NCBI RefSeq assembly: GCF_947179515.1
Contig: NC_067481.1
Location: 39,967,704-40,031,703, forward strand
Reading direction: 5' to 3'
Source of the DNA: Apodemus sylvaticus
Lineage: Eukaryota; Chordata; Mammalia; Rodentia; Muridae
Length of the DNA stretch: 64,000 bases
In this document: positions 38,009 to 50,119 of the stretch, piece after piece
How the letters are laid out: each line of letters opens with the position of its first letter
How positions within the stretch are numbered: position 1 is the stretch's first letter
Position numbers and translations under genes: made by a program
The notes under the pieces: model-generated
The model's database searches: none
The model's input: the letters and a program-made list of their open reading frames with translations, nothing else
What the model was told of the DNA's origin: nothing

Positions 38009-39190
38009 GTAACACTTGTCCAGGAACAAAATGGCATGGTTTGTTTTTCTTTTGAAATCATATGTTTGACTCTTTTGTGAATTAATATAAATAAATAAAC
38101 ATCCTGGTTGCTAGTCAGTCAGAGATGTAAGATTCGCCCAGCCATGGTCTCTGACTCATCCATTCATTACTTCCCTCCATCTGTTCTTTATCTCTTTGGC
38201 TAGGACCTGTCTGAATGCTGAGTCTGAACTACCAGGAACCCTGCCTATAGCTGTTCTGAATTCCCCGATCATCTTTAAGATGTCCTCAGTACAAAGGAGA
38301 GCATCGTGTGTTCATGACAACTAGAGTGGACAGGCTCAAGACAAGTCTACAAGCTGGTCAGGGGAAGGAATTAAGAAAATAGTTTGTGGTTAGCAGACAG
38401 GAGACTATCCATCTGTGTGGCTGGTTAAACAAACAGCCCTTCTCATACTTTCTTTAGGTCAGTCCAAGAGACCCAAGATGTTTTGCCACTAAGATCCTAA
38501 TAAAATCTCACCCAAGGAGTTATATTGGTATCTTGTGGTCTTTTATCACTAATAGAGTGGACTGAGTTAGGAATACAAAGCACAGACAAGTGGAGAGCTG
38601 CCAGTCCTAGGCTCCCCTAGCAGTTAGGAGCGTGTCAAAGAGCTTCGGAGTGTCTTGAATCAGTATATTCAAGATGAGTCTTTTAAAATGGCAGAAGTTG
38701 AGAAAATTGAGAGACTACAGAGAACTGAGGAAGTCCTCAGAAAACAGAGACTACAGAAGAGTAAGAGCCATGCTAGCAGAGGACTGAGAAGGTGCAGCCA
38801 CCAAAGGGGACTATAAGCATCAACTCTAAGCAGTGTCGGTCCTTGCATTCAAAGACCAGGCTGAACTTTGCTGACAGAAGGAGCTCCACTTGAGTATTAT
38901 CATCTGATAATACACTGTGATTATCATCTGAATAGAACAAAAAGAGCCCAAAGCAGATCCAGAAGACAATGGTAGTTCTCAAAAGGGTCCTTGGAGACAG
39001 CTGGGTGAGTTTTCACTTAGGAACTAGAAATACAAGCTCCATCCTTTTCCCAAGCAGGAGGCCCATCAAACTGTGTTTTCACAAGCCTCTGGGTTATGTT
39101 AGTGCATAATAGAATTAAAAAAATTAATGCTATGTTTTATAAAAAGACAAGATATGTTTATGCAGCAAGGTATGGTAAGGTGAGAGGGGT
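38009..39190. other. Intergenic sequence
   Basis: No gene or confidently assigned repeat. An AATAAAATCTCACC-type end near 38500 hints at another degraded LTR. Confidence 0.4.
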
Positions 39191-39309
39191 ATTGTGTTTT
39201 AAAGAAAAAGAGGAAGAAAGAGGAGGAGGAGGAAGAACAGAAGGAGGAGGAGGAAAAGAAGGAAAAGAAAGAAAGATGAAAGAAAGACAAAGAAAGAAAG
39301 AAAGAAGGA

Positions 39310-39369
<60 letters not shown>

Positions 39370-39370
39370 A
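39190..39370. repeat. Polypurine (GAAA)n tract
   Basis: GAGGA/GAAGGA repeats pass into about 20 GAAA units. ORFs on both strands across it are repeat artefacts. Confidence 0.95.
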
Positions 39371-39557
39371 GCCAAGGAGATAGTTTGATAGAGCCAGGTA
39401 TGGTGAGGTGGGGGAGGTGCCTCTGCAGGCCTGTGCTGAGGCATCCATTCCCCCTGAGGTACCAGCTGTACAATGGGTATAGTGTAGAATAGATTTTATT
39501 TAGGGTATGGAAAGGGCAGTTGAGAAGGGAGTAGAGGCAGAGAAAGGTGTGTGCACA

Positions 39558-39582
39558 TGCACACACACACACACACACACAC
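39558..39582. repeat. (CA)n microsatellite
   Basis: Short CA tract next to the end of an LTR. Confidence 0.9.
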
Positions 39583-39584
39583 CC

Positions 39585-40010
39585 TGTAAGACTCGGGGGA
39601 GTCTTAACTTACTGAAGAGACCCCCTGAGTGGACTACATGGAGATGGAAATTGATGCAAAAAGCAAGAGGATTTTTATTAATATCCAGCATGCTGGGGTC
39701 GCCCTGCACATGGAGAGAGAACGACCATATGTGTAGGGCTGTGCGGGCCTTTATACAGTCCTCAGGGCAGCCACCATTAGGCACAATGCGATTGGCAGAA
39801 CAGTGTTACCTTTAAACTAGTTGGTTGAATTGGTTGTTAGGGGATGAGGTAGGTGGCCAATGGACTCTGGGCCTTTCGTAGTCATAGGAACTTTCCTGTG
39901 GTCTAAGGAATGTAATTTAGCCTCTCTCTTCTGGGAAGGGGAACACTTGCCCTTCTGGGAGAAGCAAGTATTCCATGACCTTTTCAAAGTTCTTGAGTTA
40001 AGCCTTTCAA
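39585..40010 (-). mobile_element. ERVK-like LTR, antisense
   Basis: Read on minus, a TATAAAGGCC box (near 39755) is followed by AATAAAAATCCTCTTGCTTT (near 39685) and a U5 ending in CTCCCCCGAGTCTTACA at 39585, a typical U3-R-U5 order. The upstream U3 limit is approximate. Confidence 0.7.
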
Positions 40011-40011
40011 T

Positions 40012-40240
40012 GAGGGGGGAGGGAGAGGGAGAGAAGGGGAGGGAGAGGAAGAGAGAGGAAGAGGAGGAAGAAGGGAAGAGAGGAGAGGAGAGGAGAGGAG
40101 AGGAGAGGAGAGGAGGAGCACACATGGAGAGAGGTGGGGATGGGATGGGGAGAGAAGGAAAAAGGGGTCAGGAAGGGAAGAGATTCAGAGAGAATAAGAA
40201 AGTGAGGAGGGGGCAAACAACCCCTTTTATAGTAAGCCAG
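40012..40240. repeat. Purine-rich (GGAGA)n-like region
   Basis: GGGAGA, GAGGAA and AGGAG arrays, including about seven tandem GGAGA units near 40081-40112. Confidence 0.9.
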
Positions 40241-40631
40241 ACCTACCTAGCTATTGCCAGGTAATTAATTGCTGGGCAGAGCCCAGAAGGAATACCAATA
40301 TTCCTCTGTTTTGATTTAATTTAAAAAGGGAGAAACTAGGAAAGAGTGATGGTGAAGCAGGAATAGGGTTGTTGTTAGCTACTTCCTGCTGATTTTGGGA
40401 TGATGTGTCTCTGGGAAACCTAAGAAAATAGGGATGGAGATGTTGGTCCAATCTTAGGAAACTTGCTTGTTTCCTTGCTGTCCGGGATCTGTGGAAACTT
40501 CTGTAGGCAGAAGGAGCAGATCCAGTAGAGGCATTTGTGTCTGTGAGAGTAGATAAGAGCATCTGTGGGTGGCTTCCCTGGAGCTGTTTAGATGTAGATT
40601 TTGAGTAAATGCCTGGACTTGACAAAATGCT

Positions 40632-40674
<43 letters not shown>

Positions 40675-41619
40675 CATAAAATAATAAAGTATGTTTGGGT
40701 AAAATAAAACTTTTTCTTAGGTATACATTTGAAGCCCTTAGGTCTTGATGGTTGGGGTGAGGGTGTCCCAATCCCAGGGAACATGAATACCCTCTGAGAT
40801 AAGGGGCAAGTGGGAACTTACGCTATTGATTGGCTGGTGTATTAATCTAGATGGAGTCTGTTTGGTCCATGAGAAGTAGATCTGAGTAGGTTTTCTGGAG
40901 CTTATAAGTTTATAAAAGAGAGAGATTTGTTAGCAACATGAAGAGTCTTTAAGATGAGCTCAGCAAAGACAAACCTTTTGTGAAACATAAGGAACAAGAA
41001 GGGCTTTTTCCTTCTGTCTAGGGGACTGAATATACATAAGTTTAGTATAATGAAAAACAACTTTAAGTTGACATTTAAATGACAATTAAAATAAATTCAA
41101 AAATTTGATGACCTTGAGACTATGACAGTTGATCATATAGTTTAGCATGAGAAACACCTTAAGTCTATAGTTATAAGATAACCAAAGGAAACTTAAAATT
41201 AGAACGTATAGATATAACAGTTGGATCGTATAGTGGAATGTTTTATTAGAGCTAGACTAACTTATAAGAACTCTATTTGATTAATGTTAGGACAGTGGCA
41301 TAGCAAGGAGAGGAAATATAAAGTAGAAACTGTCTTTGGGGGCCTTAAGTCAAGCTGTTCTCCTAAAAGCAGTGAAGTGGGGACTGCTCATAACAAAGAA
41401 ACTGGGGAGTCATGGGACTGTCCTTAACCAAGATGGCACTGAAGCTACAGTCAGTCGTGTGATCACCATTAGCTAAGAAGACGCTGAAGCAATAGCACAG
41501 GAAAACCTTAAATCCCTACTGCAAAGATGGCGGACAGTCACAAGACTGCCTTGAACCAAGATGGCGTTGAAGCTACAGCTCCACCTGGAGGAATGTGTTA
41601 TACCTTAGAATGGAGCCAT
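40241..41619. other. Unassigned, probably ERV-derived sequence with a (CA)n tract
   Basis: A (CA)20 repeat lies at 40634-40672. Near 41420-41580, CCAAGATGGCACTGAAGCTA and CCAAGATGGCGTTGAAGCTA recur with similar spacing of TCACAAGACT/TCATGGGACT-like blocks, which suggests LTR-type internal duplication. No coding potential was found. Confidence 0.4.
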
Positions 41620-42783
41620 AAAATTGTAGCTGTGAACATATGCTATTGGTGTTCTGTTCAGAAACTTTCTCCCTGTACCGATGTCCTCAAGGGTCTTCCC
41701 CAATTTCTTTTCTATTAGCTTCAGAGTGGGACCTCATAAAATTACAAAGTTTCTGTAAGGCAAAGGACACCATCAAAAGGACAGATCGGCAACCAACAAA
41801 TTGGGAAAAGATCTTCACCAATCCTACATCAGATAGAGGGCTAATATCCAATATATATAAAGAACTCACGAAGTTAGACTCCAGAAAACCAAACAACCCT
41901 ATTAAAAAATGGGGTACAGAGTTAAACAAAGAATTCTCACCTGAAGAATTTCGGATGGTGGAGAAACATCTTAAAAAATACTCAACTTCATTAGTCATTA
42001 GGGAAATGCAAATCAAAACAACCCTGAGATTTCACCTTACACCAGTCAGAATGGCTAAGATTAAAAATTCAGGAGACAGCAGGTGTTGGCGAGGATGTAG
42101 AGAAAGAGGAACACTCCTCCACTGCTGGTGGGGTTGCAAATTGGTACAACCACTCTGGAAATCAGTCTGGCGGTTCCTCCGAAAACTGGGCACCTCACTT
42201 CCAGAAGATCCTGCTATACCATTCCTGGGCATATACCCAAAAGATTCCCCAGCATGTAATAAGGATACATGTTCTACTATGTTCATAGCAGCCCTATTTA
42301 TAATCGCCAGAAGTTGGAAAGAACCCAGGTATCCCTCAACAGAAGAGTGGATGCAAAAAATGTGGTATATATACACAATGGAGTACTATTCAGCCATTAG
42401 AAACAATGAATTCATGAAATTCTTAGGCAAATGGATGGAGCTGGAGAACATCATACTAAGTGAGGTAACCCAGACTCAAAAGATGAATCATGGTATGCAC
42501 TCACTAATAAGTGGATATTAACCTAGAAAACTGGAATACCCAAAACATAATCCACACATCAAATGAGGTACAAGAAGAACGGAGGAGTGGCCCCTTGTTC
42601 TGGAAAGACTCAGTGAAGCAGTATTGAACAAAATCAGAACAGGGAAGTGGGAAGGGTTGGGTGGGAAAACAGGGGGAGGGAAGGGAACTGATGTGACTTT
42701 CGGGGAGTGGGGGTCCAGAAAAGGGGAAATCATTTGAAATGTAAATAAATATATCAATAAATTTAAAAAAAAGTGTAGCTGTG
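41620..42783 (+). mobile_element. L1 with short 5' inversion; ORF2 C-terminus open
   Basis: Near-identical 15-bp repeats (AAAATTGTAGCTGTG at 41620-41634, AAAAGTGTAGCTGTG at 42769-42783) flank it. Positions 41642-41724 are antisense L1 (GTTCTGTTCAGAAACTTTCT). From 41725 the sense ORF2 C-terminus runs open to the stop near 42521 ([59 protein letters not shown]), then the 3' UTR and tail. It is 5' truncated and cannot mobilise itself. The preserved frame suggests a younger insertion than the one at 12.7 kb. Confidence 0.93.
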
Positions 42784-43902
42784 TATCTTAGAATTGAACA
42801 GCAGAAGAATGACAGAGACAAACAGATGAATCTAAGTGGCACAGTGTGAGGGGCACTCAGCTCAGCATGGTGGCGGGCAGTGGTCACAGTGTGAGGGTTG
42901 AGGTTGGAGAAAGAGAGAGCACACTGGCCCATTTCCTGGTCCACACCGCAAAGCAGCAGTATGAGGGCCTGTGGGCAGAGGAGAGGGCAGGGTGAGGAGG
43001 TGAGTGCCCTGGTAGGGAGAGTGCCTGCAACTGTGCTGTCTGCCACAGCGACTAACTATGACTAACTACAGCGAAGTCAATGGTGTAGGGAACCAGGAGC
43101 AGAGGGCAAAGACATAAAGCTTCCAGAGAACAAGGGGGAAGGGAAAAGCCTACATAGAAATCTTTCCATTTTCTGGATCGCAGTTTCCTTTTTAAAGGGT
43201 CACTAAGCAACCATTTAGAGTTATTATTTTGTGGATAATAGGGCCAATTTTAGCCTGTGAATTCGACCAGGAGGTATCCCAGTAGGAAGCCGAGGAGTGG
43301 TGGCAAAGTCCTTCCCTCCTGGGTGACAATAGGAGTTGTTAATCTTATCACTTGCTGCATACTGAGGATAAATTAATAACCAGAATGAAGAAGTTATTAA
43401 TTGTACCACAGCATTCTGAGGGTAAATTAATAACTAGGATGAAACAAGCAGTCAGACTAGATTTACCAGGTCATCACACAGTAACCGAAGACCTGAGCTG
43501 TGGGGCTCAGAGCCTGAGGGGAGAACGGCTCACCTAGGCACAATCGAAGACTGTTTTCAGCACCACACAAGAGAGAAGCTGAGAGAGAAAACCATTTTGG
43601 GGAGAAATTCATTCATTCATTCAGACAATTCTGTACTTCAGTGAGGGTCATATTTCTACATGGTTGATTGCCCTTCGTGTCTCGGGGTTTAGCTGTTTGA
43701 AGGGGGAAGCCAATCCAACCTAAGTCAGAGGCTTGAGCTAATGACCCTTGACTGTTAGGTACAAAGTGGGTCGTGGCCCCAGGTAACAACCCAGATGCAG
43801 ATGCCCAGCTAGAATCGCATCTGGAATGTGCTGCTTCCAGAAAGACGATCGGTGCCTACCACAGTCCTATGAGTCCTTTCCCTGTTTGTGCTCAAGGAAG
43901 AG
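42784..43902. other. Unassigned intergenic sequence with a 54-bp-period repeat
   Basis: The motif CTGAGGATAAATTAATAACC occurs at 43362 and again, as CTGAGGGTAAATTAATAACT, at 43416. Otherwise there is no gene and no confident repeat family. Confidence 0.45.
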
Positions 43903-44085
43903 GGTGGTGGTGATAGTGGTGGTGGTGGTGGTGGTGGTGGTTTTTTCAACACAGGGTTTCTCTGTATACCCCTGGATGTCCTGGAACTCACTCTGTAGAC
44001 CAGGCTGAACCTTGAACTCAGAAATCCACCTGCCTCTGCCTCCCAAGTGCCAGGATTAAAGGTGTGCGCCACCACTGCCCAGTTA
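43903..44085 (-). mobile_element. B1 SINE next to (GGT)n
   Basis: A GGT tract (43903-43940) abuts an antisense B1 (43941-44085: ACACAGGGTTTCTCTGTATA, AGGATTAAAGGTGTGCGCCA). Confidence 0.9.
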
Positions 44086-44900
44086 AAATTTGACTTCCTA
44101 ACCAAGCACTGGTGATGGTTTTTGCGATCCTCTTAGGTAAATCAAGGTACATATGTCTACATAATTGCTTATCAATTTAAAGTTGAAGTACAAGGAAGGC
44201 TGATATCCCAAAGGAAATACAGGCCTCTGTATTTGGGGAGGGATGTAGCGTGGACCGAGGGCTATTGATTTTCTTTGTTTGCATTTGATGTGTATTTCTT
44301 CTCCTTTGCTCTGTAGATTAGAAAAGTTCAGCCATTCGAGGGCCCTTTATCTTAGAGGTGTCGACTTGTGTACTTCCTGTTGCCCCATACAGGACTAACT
44401 TCCAAATCTGACACTAAATAGGCATTACTACTCTTTACTGTGTCGAGGTAACCACCAGAAAAATGGAACTACACACCCACTCTGGAACCTATGAAGAGGG
44501 GCAGAGCCAGTCTGTCACCCACATCACCCACCTCCACAAGCAGACAATGGGGGTTGGGAAGGGAGAGAACTTAAAACAATGAGTCACTGGTAAAGAGTGG
44601 CCATATTGAGGAACACACGGAAGTCCTTCAGTAGTGAACACAGATGGGACCCACCAGCTGTCAGCTTAGGAGTCCCTTTTTCTGGGAACAGGATCCAAAA
44701 AAAAAAATTGTGTAAGATTCATTGGATTGTCAGAGCCTGGGTGGATAGATCTTGCTTAAAATGAGCTAATTTGCATTTCGGGGTTTTCAAATGTATTCTC
44801 ATAATGTAAACATTTCTCATGTCATCACACCATTTGTAAAGACTAAGTAATGTTTCTACATGGTAGATGATTTAAATTACATCCAATTTTAAATTGATGT

Positions 44901-45097
44901 AAAAGTACTGGAGATTAGCCGGGCAGTGGTGGCGCATGCCTATAATCCCAGCACTTTGGGAGGCAGAGGCAGGTGGATTTCTGAGTTCAAGGCCAGCCTG
45001 GTCTACAGAGTGAGCTCCAGGACAGCCAGGGCTACACAGGGAAACCCTGTCTCCGAAAAAACCAAATCCAAAAAAAAAAAAAAAGTACTGGAGATTA
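44901..45097 (+). mobile_element. Full-length B1 SINE with perfect 17-bp target-site duplication
   Basis: B1 44918-45080 begins GCCGGGCAGTGGTGGCGCAT and ends in an A-rich tail. AAAAGTACTGGAGATTA repeats exactly at 44901-44917 and 45081-45097. It is close to consensus, so probably recent. ORFs through it are artefacts. Confidence 0.95.
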
Positions 45098-45639
45098 AAC
45101 ATGTGTATGTATCTGACCTCACCACCCTCCTCCATCCCCACCAACACCCCCACTCCCACCCCCTAGGAGGGATTGGATTTCTCTGGGTAGGAAATAAATT
45201 CTTCGGTACAGACTTCCTTGTTCAAAGGCTAAGAATATTTTCAGATTAGTTACGCTTAGCCCGTTGTGCTTAGCTTCCATATCTGATATGCCTTAATGCC
45301 ATTTGACGAGTGTACTTTGGCTTCTGAAGAATCTCTCAGGAAGGACCGGGGACTGAAAGGCTGATTGTACTCGCTGAGACCGTGGCTGGCACTGCTCTAA
45401 CCATCTAAGAAGGACTCTGGCAACTGAGTGCCCAGGCCCCAGCTCCTTCCGCCCTGGGTGAAATCATTTGGATTATATGGTCCAAGACTTATGGCAGCTT
45501 TGTTTATTCACATCTGTATGGTTAGAACAGCTGTGGAATAGGACAGACGTTTCTGCTTTGTAGAGGAAACCATGACTAGTGAGAAGGAGCCCTCGAAGTG
45601 TGATTCTAGGATGACACTACCATTTCACCAACTCGCGCT

Positions 45640-45985
45640 GTAGAAACCACTTCCCTGTAAACAGCCCGAGCTGAGAGAGCACCTGACCTATTCTTGCGGA
45701 TATGCTGAGCCCCGTGGTTACCCAAGACCCCTCTTGCATGTACCAGTCAACAGGACACAGCTTTGCTAAAATACTTCCTCTCCAATCAACTCCCCCGCCC
45801 TCCACCAGTTCCCACCTCCCCACAGCCCAGGGTCTACATACTAAGAGACTAAGATGTAGCGTGGCCCAGAGAGATGCTGGCAAATGAGTTCCCAGACCCC
45901 ATCTCACTCTGCCCACACTCTGAGACCCTTGCTAGTCTCCTCCCGTGCCCCATCTCTGTTCCTGGACTTGCTCATGTGAGTCTGT
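45640..45985 (+). pseudogene. Decayed Ccl3-like promoter and exon 1 remnant
   Basis: Homologous blocks follow the Ccl3 order. CTATTCTTGCGGATATGCTG at 45688 corresponds to 33241. CAGCCCAGGGTCTACATACT and AAGAGACT (near 45824) match the Ccl3 CCAGGGATACCTATAAGAGA TATA segment. CACTCTGAGACCC then TTGCTAGTCTCC sits where Ccl3 has its ATGAAGGTCTCC. CTCAT before GTGAGTC at 45976 matches the exon 1 donor. The start codon and TATA box are lost and about 28 bp of exon is missing. No convincing exons 2 or 3 follow. Alignment is by eye. Confidence 0.5.
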
Positions 45986-46979
45986 CTTCAATCGTGGTTC
46001 TTGTCTCTAGGTTTTGTCAGAATACATCGCCAAATACTGCAGACAAAAGTAACCACATGAAACAACTTCACAAGGGCTTTTCCAAAATGCCTTAGGCTAT
46101 GTCGTGGGGGGTGTGAAGAGGTGTTTCTTAGTTTCCGATTTTTATATAGTTCAGAAGAAGGGTTGAGTCTTCTCCTATTTGGGAAATGCGGAAACGTAGC
46201 ATGTTTTATCAAGAGGTAGAATACTACCACACTTGCTTCCCAGAGGCCATCAGAGTGCTAAAGGACCCTCAGTCTGTGTTGCAGGTGAACCTCAGGGTTG
46301 GTCTCTTAGAGTGACTGGAGTTCCTCAGTAGAGCTGGAACAAGAGACAGACTATTCACTTAGTGACCTTTCCTGCAGGGGGAGACAGTGGCCAACTGTAA
46401 AGAAGAAAAAGAAATGGAAGGGGCAGGATGACTGAAGAACAATCTCCAACTGCTATCTTGTTCTTCCCAGGAGTAAGGACCCCTGGGCAGCACTCTCTCC
46501 ATCTACATTTTTCTGATTTTATCATTGGCTTTATAAATATGGAGGTGATTCGATTGTTTCTACAAAGACTCCCTTGGGCTCAGCCTGTGCCTTCCCTCAG
46601 AAATGGAATGAACCTCCAAGCATCTGTGCCCTTTTCTGTGAACACATCCCCTACTATCAGCTGGCCCCTAAAAGTCAGCAAGTGATTCCCATGAAAGAAA
46701 TAGGCAGTGTGAGGTAAAAAATGGTCTTCCTGTCCATCTCTGGAAGAGGTGGGAAATGTAAAGTCATCAGGAATGGGTAGGAGAATCTGAAAAGCCCACG
46801 GAGTGGTTGTGGCCATTCTTGGGGAGTCCTGGCATTTGAGAATGCACAGAAAGGCCAGACCAGGACTTCTGCAGCAGGGAGTCGTGGAGGAGCTGCCTCC
46901 GGCAGAGGGAGAGAAGGCTGGCTTGTGAGACCATCAGCACCACCCCTGTCACTGCAGAAAAACCTAGGGATGAAAGGTT
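45986..46979. other. Intergenic sequence
   Basis: No gene or confident repeat. This is where exons 2 and 3 of the Ccl3-like remnant would be expected, but only weak resemblances are present. Confidence 0.4.
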
Positions 46980-47267
46980 GAGAAGTCAGCCCTAAAAAAT
47001 AAAAAAGAAAAGAAAAAGGAAATCTAAGCCGGGCAGTGGTGGTGCAAGCCTTTAATCCCAGCACTTGGGAGACAGAAGCAGGCAGATTTCTGAGTTTGTG
47101 GCCAGCCTGGTCTACAGAGTGAGTTCCAGGTCAGCCAGGGCTACACAGAGAAACCCTGTTTCAAAAACAAAAAACAACAACAACAACCAAAAAAAACCCC
47201 CAAAAAACCAAAAACAAAAACAAAAAAAAAGAAAGAAAAAGAAAAAAGAAAAAGAGAAGTCAGCCCT
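46980..47267 (+). mobile_element. B1 SINE within a 14-bp flanking direct repeat
   Basis: B1 begins at 47028 (GCCGGGCAGTGGTGGTGCAA) and ends in a long A-rich tail. GAGAAGTCAGCCCT occurs at 46980-46993 and 47254-47267. An extra A-rich segment of about 34 bp separates the left repeat from the B1. Confidence 0.88.
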
Positions 47268-47878
47268 GAGAATTAGAATGACCCTGAGCTTAGCTTTCCA
47301 AGCCAGATGGAGTGCAGAGAAGAATGAACCCAGAAATTCTGTTGCCTATTCCTCCATTTTCATAGCTAAGTCAAAAACTGATAGGTCCGTGCCAACTCTC
47401 CCTGGCACTGGTGTCAGCCAAGGACCACACAGAGAGGAATTCCTATGAGTCTTAGAAAGAACAAAAATACCAGTTACATCTGTGGGCAGGTTAGAGAACG
47501 GAGACCCAAACATGGGCTGCTTACCAAAAGATATACTCTGGATACTTAATAAATATTGATTTATTTAATTAAATTAATTAAAAATTAACCAGCATACATT
47601 AATTGTACATAACCACGAGCTTTACTGGGACCTTTTCACCTATGTAATGTGTTTTGATCATGCACACTCCTCTCTCACCTTCCCTCCCCTCACAGGGTCC
47701 CATCTGCTTTCAGTTTAGCTCTTTCCCACTATGTTCTATATATAAGAGAAAATCAAAGGCACTTGTTTTTCCCAGGATGGCTCTTTTCATTTAACATGGT
47801 GTCCAGTTCCATCTATTTTTCCATAAATGGTGTGATGTTGTTTTTCTTTATGAAGATTAATATTCTATTATATATAAT

Positions 47879-47880
<2 letters not shown>

Positions 47881-47948
<68 letters not shown>

Positions 47949-48068
47949 CTGATTCTTTATGAGACAGGGTTTCTGTGTAGCCCTGGCAGTCTTGGAACTT
48001 GCCCTATAGACCAGGCTGGCTTTGAAGTCAGAGTGCTGGGATTAAAGGTGTGCCCTACCACACCTGGC
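47881..48068 (-). mobile_element. (CT)n tract and antisense B1 SINE
   Basis: About 31 CT units (47881-47943) are followed by an antisense B1 fragment (47958-48068: GAGACAGGGTTTCTGTGTAG, GGGATTAAAGGTGTGCCCTA). Confidence 0.9.
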
Positions 48069-49734
48069 CAATGTATTATTTCTATCATCATCATCGTGAT
48101 CATTATCATTCATTAGCCTTGTGATGGGCACATAGATTTGGATTTTGTGACTAGTGTCACAATAAACCTGGGCTTGTGGGTGTCTCTGCTATATGTTGAC
48201 TTTATTACCAACACTTTGGGCATATACCAAAGGGAGTACGCTGAATCATGCAGTAACTTGTTTTGTTTTTGGAGAATCCCTATGTTGATTTCCATCATGG
48301 CTGTGCTCTACATTTCTGCCAACACTGGACAGGGTTCCTCAGCCTCCAGATCCTCACCTGCATTTGTTGTTTTAGCTGTTCTGGCTGGCCTGAGATAGAA
48401 TCTCTTTTGAGAGACACTGACAGCTACAGACTGGACATCTTTTCATGCATATGTTTGTCACTAGTCCTTGTTTTAAGAAGTGTCTCTTCAGTTTATTGGG
48501 CTATTTATTGGTTAAATACTTGAGGGTTTTGTGTGTTAACTATTTTTACTTCCTTATTTATTCTAGATATTAATCCTCTGTCACATGAAACAGCAGAGAG
48601 GAAAATAGTACATCCAGCCAGCTGTCTCTAACAGCTGAGCACCCCAATTGAGACAACAAACAAAAGATAACATGATCAGCATCATTTAGCAGAAACAATT
48701 GGGGAAATTCTCTGAAGAAGTTAGACTGAAGTTCCAAATCCAGAGTTCTGGGCAGAGCAGGACCTTCTCTCCAGGACGAGCCTCTGCCGGCTCTTTCCCT
48801 TAGTGGGTATTTTTCCATTATAGATTAAACAATAGTAACCCTGGTTAAAAACAGTTTACTTCTTAGCTGCTCGTAATGACACAGTGTTTTTAATCTTAGA
48901 CCGCTTTGCTATTCTCTATATGTTAGAGCAGGAGGTGGGGTCAGCCCAGCCTCAGCCTAAAGGTTGAAGAACACTTGACATAAGCATCCTCGGCTGTGAC
49001 AATGGAGGGGGCAACCCTGCACCCAGGCCAGCTTCTCAATGAACTTAAACAATACACAACATTTTGATAATATATGAAGTACATTGCAAAGAGTTTCATG
49101 TAGTCTAGAGTAACCTGAAACTTACTATATGGTTTAGAGCAGCCTTGAACTCCTAGCTTTCCTGTCTCCCTTCCCTAGGTGCACCATAGATATGCACCAC
49201 TATGCCTGGGTTTGTCTACCTGATTTTTCTAAAGCATTTCTATGTGTTCTTAGCTATTTGCTGAAGAGATTCCTGTAACTGTCTGTGCCCCCCCCCTCCC
49301 CTAGTCCTGCCAATCACAAAGTGGTTAACACGTACTGTGTAAGCAGGTGAGTAATTGTTGGGTCTTTTCTGTAAGACCTTGTTCCAAAGCTGTCAACCAA
49401 CAAATATTTATAGCTTGCCCTTCATCATCCCCACACTCAGATGTGTGAAATAATGACCTGTTTTCTGATGGCCCACTCCTAAGACTGGCAATTCTGTTGC
49501 CTTTGTTCTGCAAAGTCAGCATCACTGGCAGGAAAAATGACTGTGGAGAGGAAAATGAACAGGAAAATCTGAAGGAGGAGTCACCAAAAGGAAATGGCCA
49601 TAGTGCCTCTAGCTTAAGATTTCTGAAACAGATAAAACATTATTTTATGAAATAATGATTATCTTATAAAGTATTGTACACCTACTGTATATTGTTTCTG
49701 TACTAAAGACAATCTTTAAAAAAAATTAATTTTA
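48069..49734. other. Intergenic, mostly unassigned
   Basis: Positions 48120-48580 read like an antisense-to-ORF degraded repeat without a clear family. A B1-like fragment lies at about 49125-49210. No gene. Confidence 0.4.
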
Positions 49735-49890
49735 TGTGTATGGGTGTTCTGTCTACATGTATGTGCATATGTGTATATATGCCTAGTGTGCATGCCTAGT
49801 GCCTATCGAGGCCAGAAAAATCAAACCCAGGACCTCTGGAAGGCAGCCCATCAGTGCTCTTAGCGTCTGAGCCATCTCTCCAAACAAGAC
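49735..49890 (-). mobile_element. B3 SINE
   Basis: Antisense B3 ending CCCATCAGTGCTCTTAGCGT and GAGCCATCTCTCC. Confidence 0.8.
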
Positions 49891-50119
49891 AAGTTCAGTC
49901 TTCTTCTTCATGATTGTATGTCTGTTTGTTTTCCCTAAGTCTAGCTTTGTAAGAATGCTGTAGCTTTGCTTAGCTTGCTGGTACATTGGTGCATGCCTGC
50001 GATTCCAGCACTTAAGGCTGAGACAGGGACGATCTCATGTTTAAGACTAGCTTGGATTCTGTAGAAAACCTTCTCTCAGAAAACAAAATAAAACAAAAAT
50101 CCAATCCATTCTTTAAATT

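Noticed and set aside
41640..42521. 293-codon ORF as a possible novel gene
   Set aside because: It is the L1 ORF2 C-terminus with the start lying in inverted L1 and flanking DNA; the element is 5' truncated.
42504..43046. 180-codon minus ORF
   Set aside because: It starts in flanking sequence and runs antisense through an L1 3' UTR; no domain or splice context.
46201..46260. Possible exon 2 of the Ccl3-like remnant (ACTTGCTTCCCAG)
   Set aside because: Only a short resemblance to the SSLCSQP codons, with no CC motif or splice sites; not distinguishable from chance.
48588..48600. AAACAGCAG (minus CTGCTGTTT) as another chemokine exon 2
   Set aside because: The surrounding codons do not continue the chemokine pattern and no acceptor precedes it.
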